Shown: positions 1-13,345, counted from the stretch's first letter. The stretch: 64,000 bases of DNA from Tachypleus tridentatus (GCF_004210375.1 NC_134834.1:156879290-156943289); one strand, 5' to 3'. Notes: generated from the sequence alone by a model not told the origin. A program made the numbers and translations.

Positions 1-930
1 TGTTTATTTGACTTGCAGTGTTCGAAAACGTGTGAAGGTGACTTTTTATGTTCTTTTAATCTGGTTTCCATTTTTCTACTTGTTTCTCCAATATAGAAGT
101 CGTGGCAGTTATCACATTGTATTTTATAAATAATGTTGGTGTGGTGTTTGTCAGTGTAGTTTTTACATAGTATAGACCTCAGTTTTGTACCTGGTTTTTT
201 GAATAAATTTGGTATTAACTGGATTGTCATATTTTGTTACTAGTTTTGGCCAAATGTTGGTTATTTGTCTTCTGATGTCGGGAATATATGGTATGCAGCA
301 GTATATGGTTTCGTGGTTTTTTGATTCTTGAGCTGTATTTACTTTAGTTGGTTGATTTTGCTTTCTGTCTGGGTGTGTGCGTATAATGTTTTCTGCGGTT
401 TGTAGAGGAAACTTATTGATGTTGATGAAGTATTGTTTTATTTTGTCTAATTCATCGTTAATTTTATCTGGTGAGCATAGTTTTATGGCTGTGTTTATTT
501 GGTTTCTTAGTATGTTGGGTTTTGTTATGTTTCATGTGCTGAGTCCCAAGGAATGTATAGTCCAGTATGGGTTATTATTCGGTGGATTTCTGTTTTGAAT
601 TGTGTGTTGGTTCTCGTAATTTTGAGGTTAAGAAATGATATTTGATTGCTTTCTTCCTGTTCACATGTGAAGTTAATGTTGGGATGTATAGAGGTAATGT
701 GATTGATAAAATTAAGTGTGTTTTCTGCAGATCTGAATCCCGCAACCGTCTCATTTACATATTTGTACCAGTATAGTGGTAAATGTAATGCTGTGTTAAT
801 TGCTTGTGTTTCAACTTGTGTCATAAAAATATTGGCTAGAACTGGTGATACTGGGTTGCCCATGCTTAGGCCATTTGTTTGTATATAGTTGTGGTTGTTG
901 AACATGAAGTTTGTCTTTATACCTATATTA
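1..930 (-). pseudogene. Penelope-like retroelement, RT C-terminal part plus GIY-YIG endonuclease (truncated, decayed)
   Basis: Read on the minus strand, 905-525 encodes an open stretch with the RT motif GLSMGNPVSPVLANIFM, followed by YKYVNETVAGF, where active Penelope-type polymerases have a YVDD-like catalytic box. Both aspartates are replaced, so this copy should be catalytically dead. Further downstream (about 180-1) the minus strand encodes YKIQCDNCHDFYIGETSRK and then an R..EHK stretch, which is the core of a GIY-YIG nuclease. RT followed by GIY-YIG is the canonical order of Penelope-like elements. The reading frame is broken between the two parts, and the element continues off the left edge of the window. 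Upstream of about 930 the RT homology stops abruptly, so the element is also 5' truncated. Confidence 0.85.
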
Positions 931-999
931 AATATAATAAAATAAATAATATAAAATTATATATTCAAACATCTAACACCGCCCTCTACATTCCGACAC

Positions 1000-1145
1000 T
1001 CAGTTACACAACCCCTTCGAAACATGTGGTCAGCTTCCGGTCAGTTACCTCTTTCTTTCTTTGTGAACCTGATACCGAAGAAAGTAAACGTACGTAAAAT
1101 ATTTTCTCAACCCAAACCAGCCGTTTTTGCATATATAGTGTCATA
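1000..1145 (+). repeat. Penelope-like element terminal-type sequence
   Basis: The stretch near 1107-1135 (TTTTCTCAACCCAAACCAGC, then CGTTTTTGCATATA) recurs almost exactly in both arms of the inverted repeat at 24266-24382. It lies just upstream of the truncated Penelope-like RT but in the opposite orientation, as expected for an inverted terminal fragment of such an element. The assignment to a Penelope terminus is inference from position and recurrence. Confidence 0.5.
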
Positions 1146-2779
1146 CAAAGAAAAGTTTTGGTAGAACATTAGCAATATTTCTGCAATTGCTATTAAAGTA
1201 ACTAGTAAAACATAAAGTTTCTAGAAACATAAAAGGTTCTCTAGTTTTGAGGAATCGGCGTCAGCACCATATAAACATCAACACATGCGAAAGGATCGGA
1301 AACATTCCAGCAATATATATTTTTTATATTCTACAATACAAGGAAACAGGAAGTTTTGTTAGGTGAGAACACTTCCGACACAAGAAACATTACAATCGAC
1401 CTAAAACGTTATTAAAGACCGAAAACCACTCTGTAAAGTTATGTATCAAGACCTCCTATAGCTCAGTGATTTAAATATCATAAAAATTGTCTCCCTGCCT
1501 GTATTTGAACTGAATGTTCAGATGTGTTTGCGAAACGATTGTTTTCAGTTACTCTAGCGTGAAGGAATTAGGCTGTTATAAAACCGGTTACATTACGTTT
1601 CCCACTTACACTGTTTTAAACTCATGACAACTCAGGATAACTTGAAAACACCGTTACAAAACACATCTGTCGCAGGTGCCAGTTGTTGTAACAGAATATT
1701 GTATTGTAATTTAAAATTATTTGCTAGACGTAATAAAGATTTTTTTCACATTTTAAAAAGTTTCATCCGTTAGGGACACTTAATAGTAAACCATTCAAAT
1801 CATTTTATTTTTTAGTATTTTATTGTATCATTATTACAAAAACATAATGGTTATTGAAGTTATAATAGTGTATTAGGATCAATACGTTACACCTACTCCT
1901 ATTTATTGGAAAGCTAAAAGAAAGTATAAACCTTACCCTTTGTGACCTTTTCCTACCAGAAACTGACCAGGAGAACAGTATTTATGGCACTGAACTAGTT
2001 TAAAATATCTTGAATTTGGATTCGGCTTTACAAGAAACCATACAATTAAAGCTTGTTGTTTTCTACTTTCCAAAATTTATGTTTAATTGCTAAACTTTTC
2101 TTTTTTAGCGAAATCTCAGCAATATGTGAATACAAAGTTACTTTTAATTCTATCTTAATTCAGTTAGAAAGTTATGTAGTTTGCCCAATATGCTAAAATA
2201 CTTCGGTTGCTTTTTGGAAAACTTGATCATTGTTTCAGTATTGTTGCTCTACATTTTTTGCTAATTTTTATAGCTTGGAGTAAATCTGTTTATAAAGTAG
2301 GCCACCACGATCTGAGCCGAAAACTATTGAATTAACTGATTACATAAATCAGAAATGTGCTTGTCGTAAAATTTTCAAGTTCAGGGAGGAGCTAGATGAG
2401 TCAAGAAGGGGGCGTTGTTACAAGTGATCTTCCAATAATATCTGGAAAAATTCAGTTTAAAAATGTAAGAATAATAATCAAATGCTGAGAACAACCTCAC
2501 CAGTTGGAAGAGGATAAGAAAGTTGAACAGACGATAAAGCCTGCTCAGAAGGCTAACCAATCAAAATAGAGGATTAGTGTAACATGCTTCCATATTTTAT
2601 GGAAGAGATAAGCAGCTTCAGAGACATTCGATCAGTAATTGAAAGTAAGTTGATAATGACCACTAATCTTATATTATTTAAAACTGTAAATTAACAATAT
2701 TAGACGATTAGGTTTAGGTTTTACGTTAATGTGCATTCAAATAAATTAATGGACATATTTCGACATTAATTTCACATTT
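1146..2779. other. Intergenic AT-rich DNA, nothing recognised
   Basis: No coding region, tRNA-like head or terminal repeat could be supported here. Confidence 0.5.
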
Positions 2780-2790
2780 ATCAATTTAAC

Positions 2791-2906
2791 GAGTGTTTCC
2801 TTATAGCAAAGCCACATGGGGCTATCTGCTAAGCCCACCGAGGGGAATCGAACCCCTGATTTTAGCGTTCTATATCCGTAGACATAACGCTCTACTAGCG
2901 GGGGAC
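2791..2906 (-). mobile_element. tRNA-derived SINE, family A (short type)
   Basis: On the minus strand this reads CCCCCGCTAGTAGAGCG, a box-B-like GGGGTTCGATTCCCCT, then the tail GCAGATAGCCCCATGTGGC. It is flanked by a perfect 11-bp duplication ATCAATTTAAC (2780-2790 and 2907-2917), which proves retroposition. Family members recur at 5935-6054 and 34602-34730. Confidence 0.85.
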
Positions 2907-3157
2907 ATCAATTTAACATCTTTGTATCTATTGTCGATACTCTATTCACACATAATCTTATACAAGGCTGAATTTTGTCAACGAAATGACTTATTTCTCT
3001 TTACTGACTTACCATTAATGATGCACGTGTCTCAGGGCTACCCACACTGGGGGTGGACCTCCCACAAAAGTCAAATTATTTCTAATAGAATCACAACGAC
3101 TGGTAATTTGTTTACCATTCTTGCAACCGAAGTAGATATCCTGCGAGCACTAAATGT

Positions 3158-3435
3158 TTGTTTGTTTTGTTTTTGAATTTTGCATAAAGCTACTCGAGGA
3201 CTATCTCCGCCAGCCGTCCCTAATTTAGCAGCGTAAGACTAGAGGGAAGGCAGCTAGTCATCACCACCCACTGCGAACTCTTGGGCTGCTCTTTTACCAA
3301 CGAATATTGGGATTGACTGCCACATTATAACGCCCTTATGGCTGAAAGGGCGAGCATGTTGGTGCGACGGGAATTCGAACCCGCGACCCTCAGATTACGA
3401 GTCGCACGCCTTAACCCACCTGGCTGTGCCGGGCC
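3158..3435 (-). mobile_element. tRNA-Thr-like SINE, family B (full length)
   Basis: The minus strand begins with a GGCCCGGCA-type tRNA head, has a CTCGTAA anticodon-like loop (CGT, Thr-like) and a GGGTTCGAAT box B, then a roughly 170-bp body and a GCTTTATGCAAAATTCAAAAAC-like A-rich end. An 11-bp target duplication GCACTAAATGT flanks it (3147-3157 and 3436-3446). Confidence 0.9.
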
Positions 3436-3446
3436 GCACTAAATGT

Positions 3447-4379
3447 GGATGAGATTACACCATAATTCTCAGCAATTAAAGTCAGAAAACAAATAATTTA
3501 ATTAACGAGCGAAATTATGAAATACTTTAAACTGTTATCATATTTTCAGTTATAATAAATCCAGTATGAGAGATTGTGTCTTTATTTTTACATATATATG
3601 TGTGTGTTTTTGTTATGGATTCTCGGTTAAACAATTTTCTTGAAGAGTGACTTTTGAAGTTACGAGACCGGTAGAAGAAATGAATAAAGAAGAAAAAGTT
3701 CGATATTCATATCCATATGTGTATCTTATTGATATTTTTGTTATGTATATATAAACATTACAGCTAAGTTTGGCTCTGCATGTAACATGACGACAGAACC
3801 ATGCATTATGACCTGTCCATAAAGCAAGCAGCTGTTTATAATTAACGATGAAACACCAGCATTGTTCTGCAATTATAGGCAGGCAGTTATGTAGCTTCCT
3901 GCTGGGATGGTAATAAGCATAGCAAACAAAGTAGAGGTGAAAGTGGTGTTACTGGTGTTGCCTCCATTACATCATGTAGGAGAGAGAGTGCGTGGTTTCC
4001 AATGTAGCTGAGGATGCTGTTTGAAGAGTTCACAAACATTTTTGACTCAACGCAACAACAGAAATTCGATAACTTATTGATTGAGCATTCTCATGCATTC
4101 GTAGGACCTGAGAGTCGGTTTTTTTTTATCAATCAACAATAATTCACCATCACATAGATAGAAGCAGTGAATATCCAGTTAAATAACTGCCACCACGCTT
4201 GTCTGAAACACTAGGATGTAGCTAGTGCCAAGATACACAGAATATATTAAAAGAGCAGAATAATACAGCCTTCAGAGAGTGCTTAAACATCGGAAGTGAT
4301 GAATGTTAGAAAGAGGCAGGGTATTCCAAGGCTATGTGTTATTTTTAAATGGGTGAATGTGGTAACTTACAGTGATACC
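3447..4379. other. Intergenic DNA, nothing recognised
   Basis: There is a short TG/TA microsatellite near 3590-3611. The last few hundred bases may belong to the 5' part of the Gypsy relic that follows, but no motif supports that. Confidence 0.4.
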
Positions 4380-5330
4380 TTTTCAATCTTTAGACTTGGT
4401 ATACAGATACTGGAAACTTGAATTGGACAATGAAAGCAAATCTAAAACAGTTTCTAACACCTGAGATGCTTTGTACAAGATTTGAGTTATGCAGTTCGGC
4501 CTGCGTAGGATGACTACGACTTTTGAGAGGCTAATGAACGTTATACTGAAGGGTATACAAAGAGAGAGATGCCTAGTCTATAGCAGTTTTGTCTAGATAT
4601 TTGGTTACAAACTTGGGTTTGGTACTGAAAACGTAAGCACAGCACTTCAGCAAATAATAAACACACGTTTTAAAGTTGAAACAAGGAAAGTTTAAACTTA
4701 TGCACATACCTGTGGTATTTTTTTGGTCATGTTGCGAGTACAGATATAGATTTTGCTGATCTTGTGAAGATTACAGTGATACAAGACTGGTCTCAACCTG
4801 TTATCAAACAAGAAGCCAGTAGTTTCGTTAGTGTTGCATCACATTACTGATAATTTGTGGCCAATTTCTCCAAGATCATCACTGTTATCTATTTTCATTA
4901 AAATTAAAATGAATTTCAAATGAAGTATCAAATGTGAGCAAACATTCCTGCCACTCAGGTATGTTGTCGTGGAATCTCTGTTACTGGTGAATTCATGACA
5001 GGTCTGTTATTTCTTGTTGAACATTGATGCAAGCAACAGTAAAATCATAGCAGTGTTAAGCATTATCACTGTCGCAAAATGGAATGGAACCTGTGATCAC
5101 GTACACTCATCGTTCCTGAATGTTCATACTGTATAATGAAGGAAAAACCATGCTCGAAATGGTAATTTTCACAAAACACTACTGATAATACTTACATAAT
5201 AGAATATTCACCATTCAGATGGATTATACACAATTGAAATGGTTTATGGACTTCAAAAATCTATAAGGGATAATTACATGTTGGATATCAATATTAAAGG
5301 GGTATGATTATCATACAGCATCATTTAACC
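4380..5330 (+). pseudogene. Ty3/Gypsy-type reverse transcriptase relic
   Basis: The plus strand around 4390-4610 encodes, with interruptions, DLVYRYWKLELDN, VMQFGLRRMTTTFERLMN and CLVYSSFV. These align with the Gypsy RT signatures DLxSGYxQIxM, VMPFGLxNAPATFQRLM and the LVYLDDIL catalytic box. The two catalytic aspartates are gone and there are in-frame stops. Further on (about 4755-4820) DPEKITVIQDWSQPV-like coding matches the region that follows the palm domain in Gypsy polymerases. This is a dead LTR-retrotransposon fragment; its ends were not found. Confidence 0.7.
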
Positions 5331-5599
5331 ACATAACATGGTCAGCAACTTGTCTCACTGCACTGAGCCACCATCGACATGACAGTTCCAGTTGACCAAC
5401 TGTTGGGACTGATGGTAGTGAGGTCGGACTCTAGAGTTGCCTTGGATGAAAGTATATTTTGTGTATTTTATAAATCATTTTGTTTTGTTGTAATTTTGTT
5501 ATTGTGTTTATCAATTCATTCCTTTGCCCTCCCCTTCAGTGGAACAGCAGTGAGTTTGCGAGCTAATAACGCAAGAAACTAGGTTTCGATACACGTGGT

Positions 5600-6437
5600 A
5601 GACACAACACTGATAGCTTTGTCTTTAAATGCGAAAAACAAAACCCTTCTTGTAATCACAGTAAATATTCTCATAATTCCATATGTACTGTAATGTTATT
5701 TGTTACTTATTTAATCTCATTATTTTATCTTTCAAAAGTACTTAAACATTTTTATTGGGAGTGTACGTATTCTAAGTAGTTTCTATACATTTTTGCCAAT
5801 TGTTATTATTATTTTTCTGTTAAGTATATTTAAAATATTCATTTTTCTATTTTTTCACAATCGTAGATTTGTTTTTGTATTTTATTTTAATATTGATTTA
5901 TTTATTTCATAATTTTGATTTTGTACTGTAATTACGCCCCCCCCCGCTAGTACAGCGGTATGTCTTCGGATTATAACGCTAAAATCAGGGGTTCGATTCC
6001 CTTCGGTGGGGTGAGCAGAGAGCCCGATGTTGCTTTGCTGTAAGAAAAACACACACTGTAATTATGAATATCTGAGTTAAATGGTCATTTCTACGTTTAA
6101 TGTAACATTTTATATGTTAAGAGGTTTTATGTAATAATTTTTCCCTTTTGTGTTTGTGGGTGTAAATATTTAAGTATTCAAAGATTATTTTTCCTTGTAT
6201 TTTATATTGGTTCTATTTGATTTAGTTAAAGGACAACTAATTTTGCATTAGTTTGTTTATTTCTTACTGTAAATTGTTATTTTTCCCTTATTAAAAGGTT
6301 AATTTTTCAGTTATATTTGGTGTAGTACCTCGCGTCTATATAAGCGCGAATGTCTCTCTTACTGTGGGTATGTCCTTAACGCAAGATTACATTTTTAAAA
6401 CTACTTACTCCGGAATACAAATACAACAGTGAACAGG
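5600..6437 (+). repeat. Possible 3' LTR-like region after the Gypsy relic
   Basis: A TATA-type promoter motif followed by GC-rich sequence (CTATATAAGCGCGAATGTC, 6336-6354) lies about 1 kb downstream of the Gypsy RT relic, where a 3' LTR would be expected. I could not define a TG...CA pair or a second LTR copy, so this is tentative. A family-A SINE sits inside it. Confidence 0.25.
5935..6054 (+). mobile_element. tRNA-derived SINE, family A
   Basis: CCCCCGCTAGTACAGCGG head, GGGGTTCGATTCCC box B and the tail AGAGCCCGATGTTGCTTTGC, ending in an A-rich AC tract. A 10-bp duplication ACTGTAATTA flanks it (5925-5934 and 6055-6064). Confidence 0.88.
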
Positions 6438-6774
6438 AACTAACATGGACTCTGTGGCCGCAGCCTTATAGGCCGTTTTCAGACTGCTCAAAGTGGCCAA
6501 TACAGCAATTTTTTTTGTAAAAACAACGATCTATTTGTCTCAAATTGAAAAGGCCGTTTTATTATTTTATTTTTGGTAATGTGTGATCAAGAAGGGTCGG
6601 GGCGTTTCTTGTCTGTATCATTCTGTCCATGACCAGTCATGTTTTAAAATGACTTGAAACTTCACAAAGCTTTCATTTGCTTCTCTGCTCATTATCTCTT
6701 CTGTTTATGCTCCTGACAGTAAAACAACAAATACTGTGCACAAAGAAGCTTTACAAGAAAAATGTATCTCAAGA

Positions 6775-6868
6775 CGGCTGGTATCGGTATTAACACTTTT
6801 ACCAAAGTAAAGCAGAGAAGAACCGTTCGACCTTCTTATGTCTTCTTCAGGTTAACTAATAGAGAGTT
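6775..6868 (-). repeat. Penelope-type terminal fragment shared with 16536-16625
   Basis: On the minus strand it reads as a degenerate GAAGAAGACATAAGAAGGTC, then a TTCTCTGCTT...AAAAGTGTTAATACC...CCAGCCGT series. The same series in the same order appears on the plus strand at 16536-16625. The CTAGGAAGGTCGAAACG-type motif is familiar from Penelope-like element ends; that identity is inference. Confidence 0.55.
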
Positions 6869-6954
6869 TGCAACTAACCGTTGCTTTACAATAGTTCAGT
6901 AAATGAGCGTGTAAATACTGAAGTAGATCACTTGAAATCATTTTTATCATACAA

Positions 6955-9535
6955 CAACGGCCACACTGCTAGTTATGTATACACACACATGACACAACAC
7001 CGGCCACACTGCTAGTTATATATACACACACATGACACAACACCGGCCACACTGCTAGTTATATATACACACACATGACACAACACCGGCCACACTGCTA
7101 GTTATATATACACACACATGACACAACACCGGCCACACTGCTAGTTATATATACACACACATGACACAACACCGGCCACACTGCTAGTTATATATACACA
7201 CACATGACACAACACCGGCCACACTGCTAGTTATATATACACACACATGACACAACACCGGCCACACTGCTAATACACACACATGACACAACAACGGCCA
7301 CACTGCTAGTTATATATACACATGACACAACAACGGCCACACTGCTGGTTAATATACACACACACATGACACAACACCGGCCACACTGCTAGTTATATAT
7401 ATACACACACATGACACAACAACGGCCACACTGCTAGTTAATATATACACACACATGACACAACAACGGCCACACTGCTAGTTATATATATACACACATG
7501 ACACAACAACGGCCACACTGCTAGTTATATATACACACATGACACAAACACCGACACTGCTAGTTATATATACACACACATGACACAACAACGGCCACAC
7601 TGCTAGTTATATATATACATACATATACACACATGACACTGCTAACATACGGCCACACTGCTGGTTATATATATATATACACACACATGACACAATATAC
7701 CACGCCACACACTGCTAGGTTATTATATATACACACACATGACACAACATATATACACATGACATGACACAACGCCAGCCACACTGCTGGTTATATATAC
7801 ACACACATGACACAACACCGGCCACACTGCTAGGGTTATATATATACACACATGACACAACAACGGCCACACTGCTAGTTATATATACACACACATGACA
7901 CAACACCAGCCACACTGCTAGTTATATATACACACACATGACACAACACCAGCCACACTACTAGTTATATACACACACACATGACACAACACCGGCCACA
8001 CTGCTAGTTATATATATACACATGACACATGACACAACACTGATACACTGCTAGTTATATATATACACACATTACACACCACATGATCACACTGGCTTAC
8101 TGCTAGTTATATATACACACACATGACACAACATCGGTCACACTGCTACTGCTGGTTATATATACACACACATGACACAACACCAGCCACACTGCTAGTT
8201 ATATATACACACACATGACACAACAATGGCCACACTGCTAGTTATATATACACACACATGACACAAGACTGATCACACTGCTAATTAGATATATACACAT
8301 GACACAACATCGGTCACACTGCTAGTTATATATACACACACATGACACAACATCGGTCACACTGCTAGTTATATATACACACACATGACACAACACCAGC
8401 CACACTGCTAGTTATATATACACACACATGACACAACAATGGCCACACTGTTAGTTATATATACACACACATGACACTACACCGGCCTCACTACTAGTTA
8501 TATATACACACACATGACACAACACCGGCCACACTACTAGTTATATATATACACACATGACACAAGACTGATCACACTGCTAGTTATATATATACACACA
8601 TGACACAACGCCAGCCACACTGCCAGTTATATATACACACACATGACACAACACCAGCCACACTGCTAGTTATATATACACACACATGACACAACACCAG
8701 CCACACTGCTAGTTATGTATACACACACATGACACAACACCGGCCTCACTGCTAGTTATATATACACACACATGACACAACACCGGCCACACTGCTAGTT
8801 ATATATACACACATATGACACTACACCGGCCACACTACTAGTTATATACACACACACATGACACAACACCGGCCACACTACTAATTATATATATACACAC
8901 ATGACACAAGACTGATCACACTGCTAATTAGATATATACACACATGACACAACACCGATCACATTGCTAGTTATGTATATACACATGACACAACATCGGT
9001 CACACTGCTAGTTATATACACATGACACAACACCGGTCACACTGCTAGTTATATACACATGACACAACACCGGTCACAATGCTAGTTATATACACATTAC
9101 ATAACATCGGCCACACTGATAATTATATATATACATAACACAACACCGGTCACACTGCTAGTTACATATACATAACACAACACCGGTCACATTGCTAGTT
9201 ATATACACATGACACAACACCGGTCACATTGCTAGTTATATACACATTACATAACATCGGCCACACTGATAATTATATATATACATAACACAACACCGGT
9301 CACACTGCTAGTTACATATACATAACACAACACCGGTCACATTGCTAGTTATATACACATGACACAACACCGGTCACATTGCTAGTTATATATATATATA
9401 CACACATGACACAACAACGGCCACACTGCTAGTTATATACATACACACATGACACAACAATGGCCACACTGCTAGTTATATATATACTCATATGACACAA
9501 CACCGGTCACACTGCTAGTTATATATATACATAAC
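6955..9535. repeat. 43-bp minisatellite array (about 60 imperfect copies)
   Basis: The unit is GCCACACTGCTAGTTATATA followed by TACACACACATGACACAACACCG, 43 bp in its commonest form. The copies at about 6990-7270 are nearly identical. From about 7270 onward units vary in length through changes in the TA and CA runs and by deletions. At the right end a higher-order repeat appears: the block starting at 9091 is repeated from 9241, a 150-bp period made of four shortened units. As 43 is not divisible by 3, the short ORFs read through it (for example minus strand 7915-7715) are by-products. No gene or transposon terminus was recognised inside. Confidence 0.97.
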
Positions 9536-12500
9536 ACTGTGTACTTAAAGAGTTTATTTTATGATATCAGGTAGTATTTTTGCAAATTTCTTTGTATATA
9601 TATTGTGTCATTTATTTGGCATGTTCAATTTTCTTCTTTAGAGAAAAGATTTTTCCTACCTAACTGTTAAATTGGATTTTTGTTAAAGGGTTGTGTCGTC
9701 TGTGTTACCATGTAAGTGTTTTAGAAAGGTTAAAGAGTATTACACTGGTTTCTTGTCCAATGCATGGATAACGTTAATTGGTTTTAAATCTTAAAATTAG
9801 GGATGGCTTGAAGGTAAAGGAAGAAAACAGTAACTGTGTGTTTGCTCCTCCTTTAGATTATAAGATAATTTTTTCAAAATTTTCATTTATTCAGATGTAT
9901 GCAGCTTTAACATAAGACATCAGTCAAGAAACTCGCTAAATTCCTTTGCTCTAGATACCTATTGTTCTGAGTCATTCAGAGAAAGTATCACCTTTGTGTT
10001 TCTGTGGAGAATGTTCTTGCAGATCTCTGTATTTACAGCTTTTACACAGGTAGGTAAGGTAATGTATCAATGATATAACTTTTCTTATGTTTCAGTAGGA
10101 ATTATCAACGGTCACGTTGATAGCTCACGCGTCCTTGGAAGACTAGATTGTTGTTTTGTGTATGTAATGTTGTTGTTGTTGTTTTTCAGTTTCTAACAAG
10201 ATTTAAAGATTCAAATTTAGAGAAGTTAACAACTACTTACAATTAAAGAGCTATCTCCAGTAAAGGTATAGTCCTAGGCCAATACACGCTTTAGAATGTG
10301 CCAAGTCTCATTTATTCTTCAAATTTAATGAGACACTGACAATTTAGACTTCTTTCATGAAATATTTCTTGATAGAATCTCCTGTTATTCTGTGGAATCG
10401 AATATTGGGTGAAAATCACTGTATCTGAGACTACCACAAGAATTAAGCATATCTTTTATATAACGGAATTAATGCATAATTTTCTGTTTAAATTCAGAAA
10501 ACTTAAATTCAAAAAGTTATTTTCGCGAAAAATTAAACAGTGGCAATTATTAAAACTATTAAAGTAAAATTAATGTGTGTTTATAATATAGATGAAAATG
10601 TTTTAAGTAATGCAATGTATATTGTCTTAAAATGTTTGTTATATTTTAATTATTTCAATATTGAAGCGAGACAATCGGCTGCCTGCTCTGTTTCCATCGT
10701 CGGAATCTAACAAAGGTTTAACGTTATAATCCAAGAAAAAAAAGTATATTTTAATGAATTATTGGTAGTATATCGGAAAGTACATATTACATACAATGTC
10801 AAAATAATCAGAAAGAAATGTTACCATCTTAATGGATATATTTAGGCATAGAGTGATACTTAGAGTATACTTTGTATACATACATAAAGATCCAACCATA
10901 GAAACAGAAAATATAATATCACATGATCGCTATTTCTAGAGCATCTCAAGGTGAAAGCTCTTATTCTTCTCCTCCAGGTGGAAACCTCATTGTTTTATGT
11001 CCTCTTGGCAACAATCAACATTCTTGGCATGTACTGGAGCGAACGTTGCACTAAACCACACACCCATCGAAACCTCAGTGAACAACCTCTGTGCTTTAAT
11101 ACAAAATATTGCAGCGCTTCTGTTATGTTGCCTTGACTTTTCAACATCTTTTTTTAATCCCGTTGCAAGTGTTCTTGCCATGTGGTTCTATTTTCGGCCT
11201 TAGCAAAACAAAACCGAGGTGTTGGAGGACGTATCCTTCATTACGTGAGATGGCCATATATGACAGTGTGGCACAACATACACGCTAGATTTACGAATGA
11301 GTTATTGTTTTTTTATCGCTAATCCTTAGTTCTAAAAATTAATTATAAAACTTTAAAAATGCAGAGTTTTTCTAAGTAGCAAAAATTATAATTTATATCC
11401 GAAATTACAAAAGTAAATTTATCACCTCCGCCACAAGAAGAATATGTTTTCAACCCTCTTTGTGTTTTTGTTTGTGTGTGTGTTTGTGTTATTCAGCATG
11501 ATGTCTCGTAAACAGCTGAATTAATTTGGACGAAAGTTGGTATACATTTAGATCATAACCCAACTTAGAATTTATTAATTTTAGAAGGGTCAAGGTAACG
11601 GAAATCCCAAACTTCTTTATCTGAAAGCATTGAAATTGATTTTTCACATGATTTTTATTCTATAAGTCAGTCAAAAATGACCAGGTGTTGATGAAAGTTA
11701 GTGTACTTATGTATAATATTATTCCTCATTGTTTTACTACAAATAATCCGTATTCGTTGATAGAGACAGAAATACGGAGACAATTTTCTTTTTTTGAGAG
11801 CATGGCGGAGATATGCGTTCCACTAAGCGCCCCTCTAGTTTTGTATGAAATTGTAATATTTAAAACTTATAGCTAAATATTAAAGAGAGATGGTTATAAA
11901 CAAACAAATAATACACTGCAAAGCAAAATATCGTAGCTGGAGTTAGATAACTAACGTACTTGCTTTGTAGTTTCCTTTATTTGTTTGTCTTCACTTGTAG
12001 AATATTTCAGTTCAGTGGAATAAAATGTAAGCACACGGTTGTTTGGCGTGTTGGGGTGCAAAGAAACTAGGCTATTTTCGCTGTAAGTACAAAATCTCAG
12101 TTATATAAATTCGAAAGTTATAGTGTTTGTGATATACAGCCTTTAAAATGTACTTGTACTGGCATTTTTGTCCCCACCTCTACCGTGGATCAGTGATAAG
12201 TCTATAGGCTTAAGAAACTAAAAATGCAGTTTTATGCTCATCAACGACAGAATCAAATGAACGTTTTTTGGAATTCGTGAGAAAAACATTATTGACAGAA
12301 GTTGAATATTTTGTTCAGATCATTTTTTAAGACAAATTACTAAATTTATGGTGAATTTTGTGCCATGTGCTAAATGAATAGAAAAAGGTGTAGCTTGTAT
12401 GGTTTGTGTCATATACGTGTATATAAAACATTTTTGATTCACGGGAAAAGTTAAATATGGTTATTAATAATAATATGCATACTTACGTGTGGTAGCAGAT

Positions 12501-13130
12501 TATGCTAACATAATAGTAAATAGATAAATAACGATTTTTAAAATTGTTCATTATGCTTATAAGTTGTCGTTTGTCAATTTACTGTTGTTGATGTACATGT
12601 TACATTTACTTTATTAATTACGTGTAATGATTTGGTACATATTGTAATATATTCGATTGTCTGCCGGATAACTCCATTGTTCACTTCTCACGAAAGTCTA
12701 TAAAAATCAATGTGATTTGGCTTCCCTGAGTCCAAATGACAAAATCAGTATATTTCATAACTATGCAAATTTATTGTCTACTAATTACAACTAACGGGTA
12801 ATTTAATTAAATAGTAAAGATTTTGATCTCCTACAATCGCCTTTAAAAGTATATTAACTGCAGAACTCGTGTGTAATGCAACTTGAATGGCATGTCTTGT
12901 TTGTATGTTGTAAGACGCAAAGACACATAACTATCTAGGTCGTACCCAGTAATACGAAAACTTGTGTGAGGCTGTCTTCTATAGAAAATTCTCAGAAAGC
13001 TTGCGAAACTTGAAATTGTTATTATAATAAACATGAGAATTTAATTATTAGCACTAAGAAATATTTCTAACAACAACAAAAAGAAATGATTAAAAACAAA
13101 AATAAACAAATCTTAACAACTAGGGTCAAA
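9536..13130. other. Intergenic AT-rich DNA with weak repeat traces
   Basis: No supported gene. About 11450-11790 contains text resembling dispersed arthropod repeats (CAGCTGAATTAATTTGGACG...GTTGGTATACATTTAG). About 12047-12090 (GGGGTGCAAAGAAACTAGGC) matches the 3' flank of the LINE at 17570-17620 (AAGGCGCAAAGCAACTAGGC) and is probably a short LINE 3'-end fragment. The overlapping short ORFs at 10951-11203 on both strands could not be assigned. Confidence 0.4.
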
Positions 13131-13345
13131 TTGGAATCCCCGTCCTACCAAACATGCTCGCCCCTTCAGTCGTAGAGGCGTTATATTGTTACAGTCAATT
13201 CCACTATTTGTTGGTTAAAGAGTAGCCCAAGAGTTAGCGGTGGATGGTAAGGAATAGCTGCCTTTTCTCTAGTCTTATACGGTCAAACTATGGACGAGCA
13301 CAGGTAGACCTCGTGCAGCTTTACGCGAAATTCAAAACAGATCAG
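13131..13345 (+). mobile_element. Family B SINE, 5' truncated
   Basis: It lacks the tRNA head. It starts at the box-B-distal CCCCGTCCTACCAAACATGC and runs through the family-B body (GTAGCCCAAGAGTTAGCGG) to the GCTTTACGCGAAATTCAAAAC tail. It is more diverged than the copies at 27 kb and 33 kb, so probably older. Confidence 0.8.

Noticed and set aside
7715-7915. Repetitive short ORF in the minisatellite
   Set aside because: Unit length 43 is not a multiple of 3; the frame survives only by chance and indels, with no start or splice context.
6955-9535. CRISPR-like appearance (regular repeats)
   Set aside because: No unique spacers between repeats; units are contiguous tandem copies in a eukaryotic context.
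10951-11203. Overlapping ORFs on both strands
   Set aside because: Short, no recognisable domain, no splice or regulatory context; could not support a gene.
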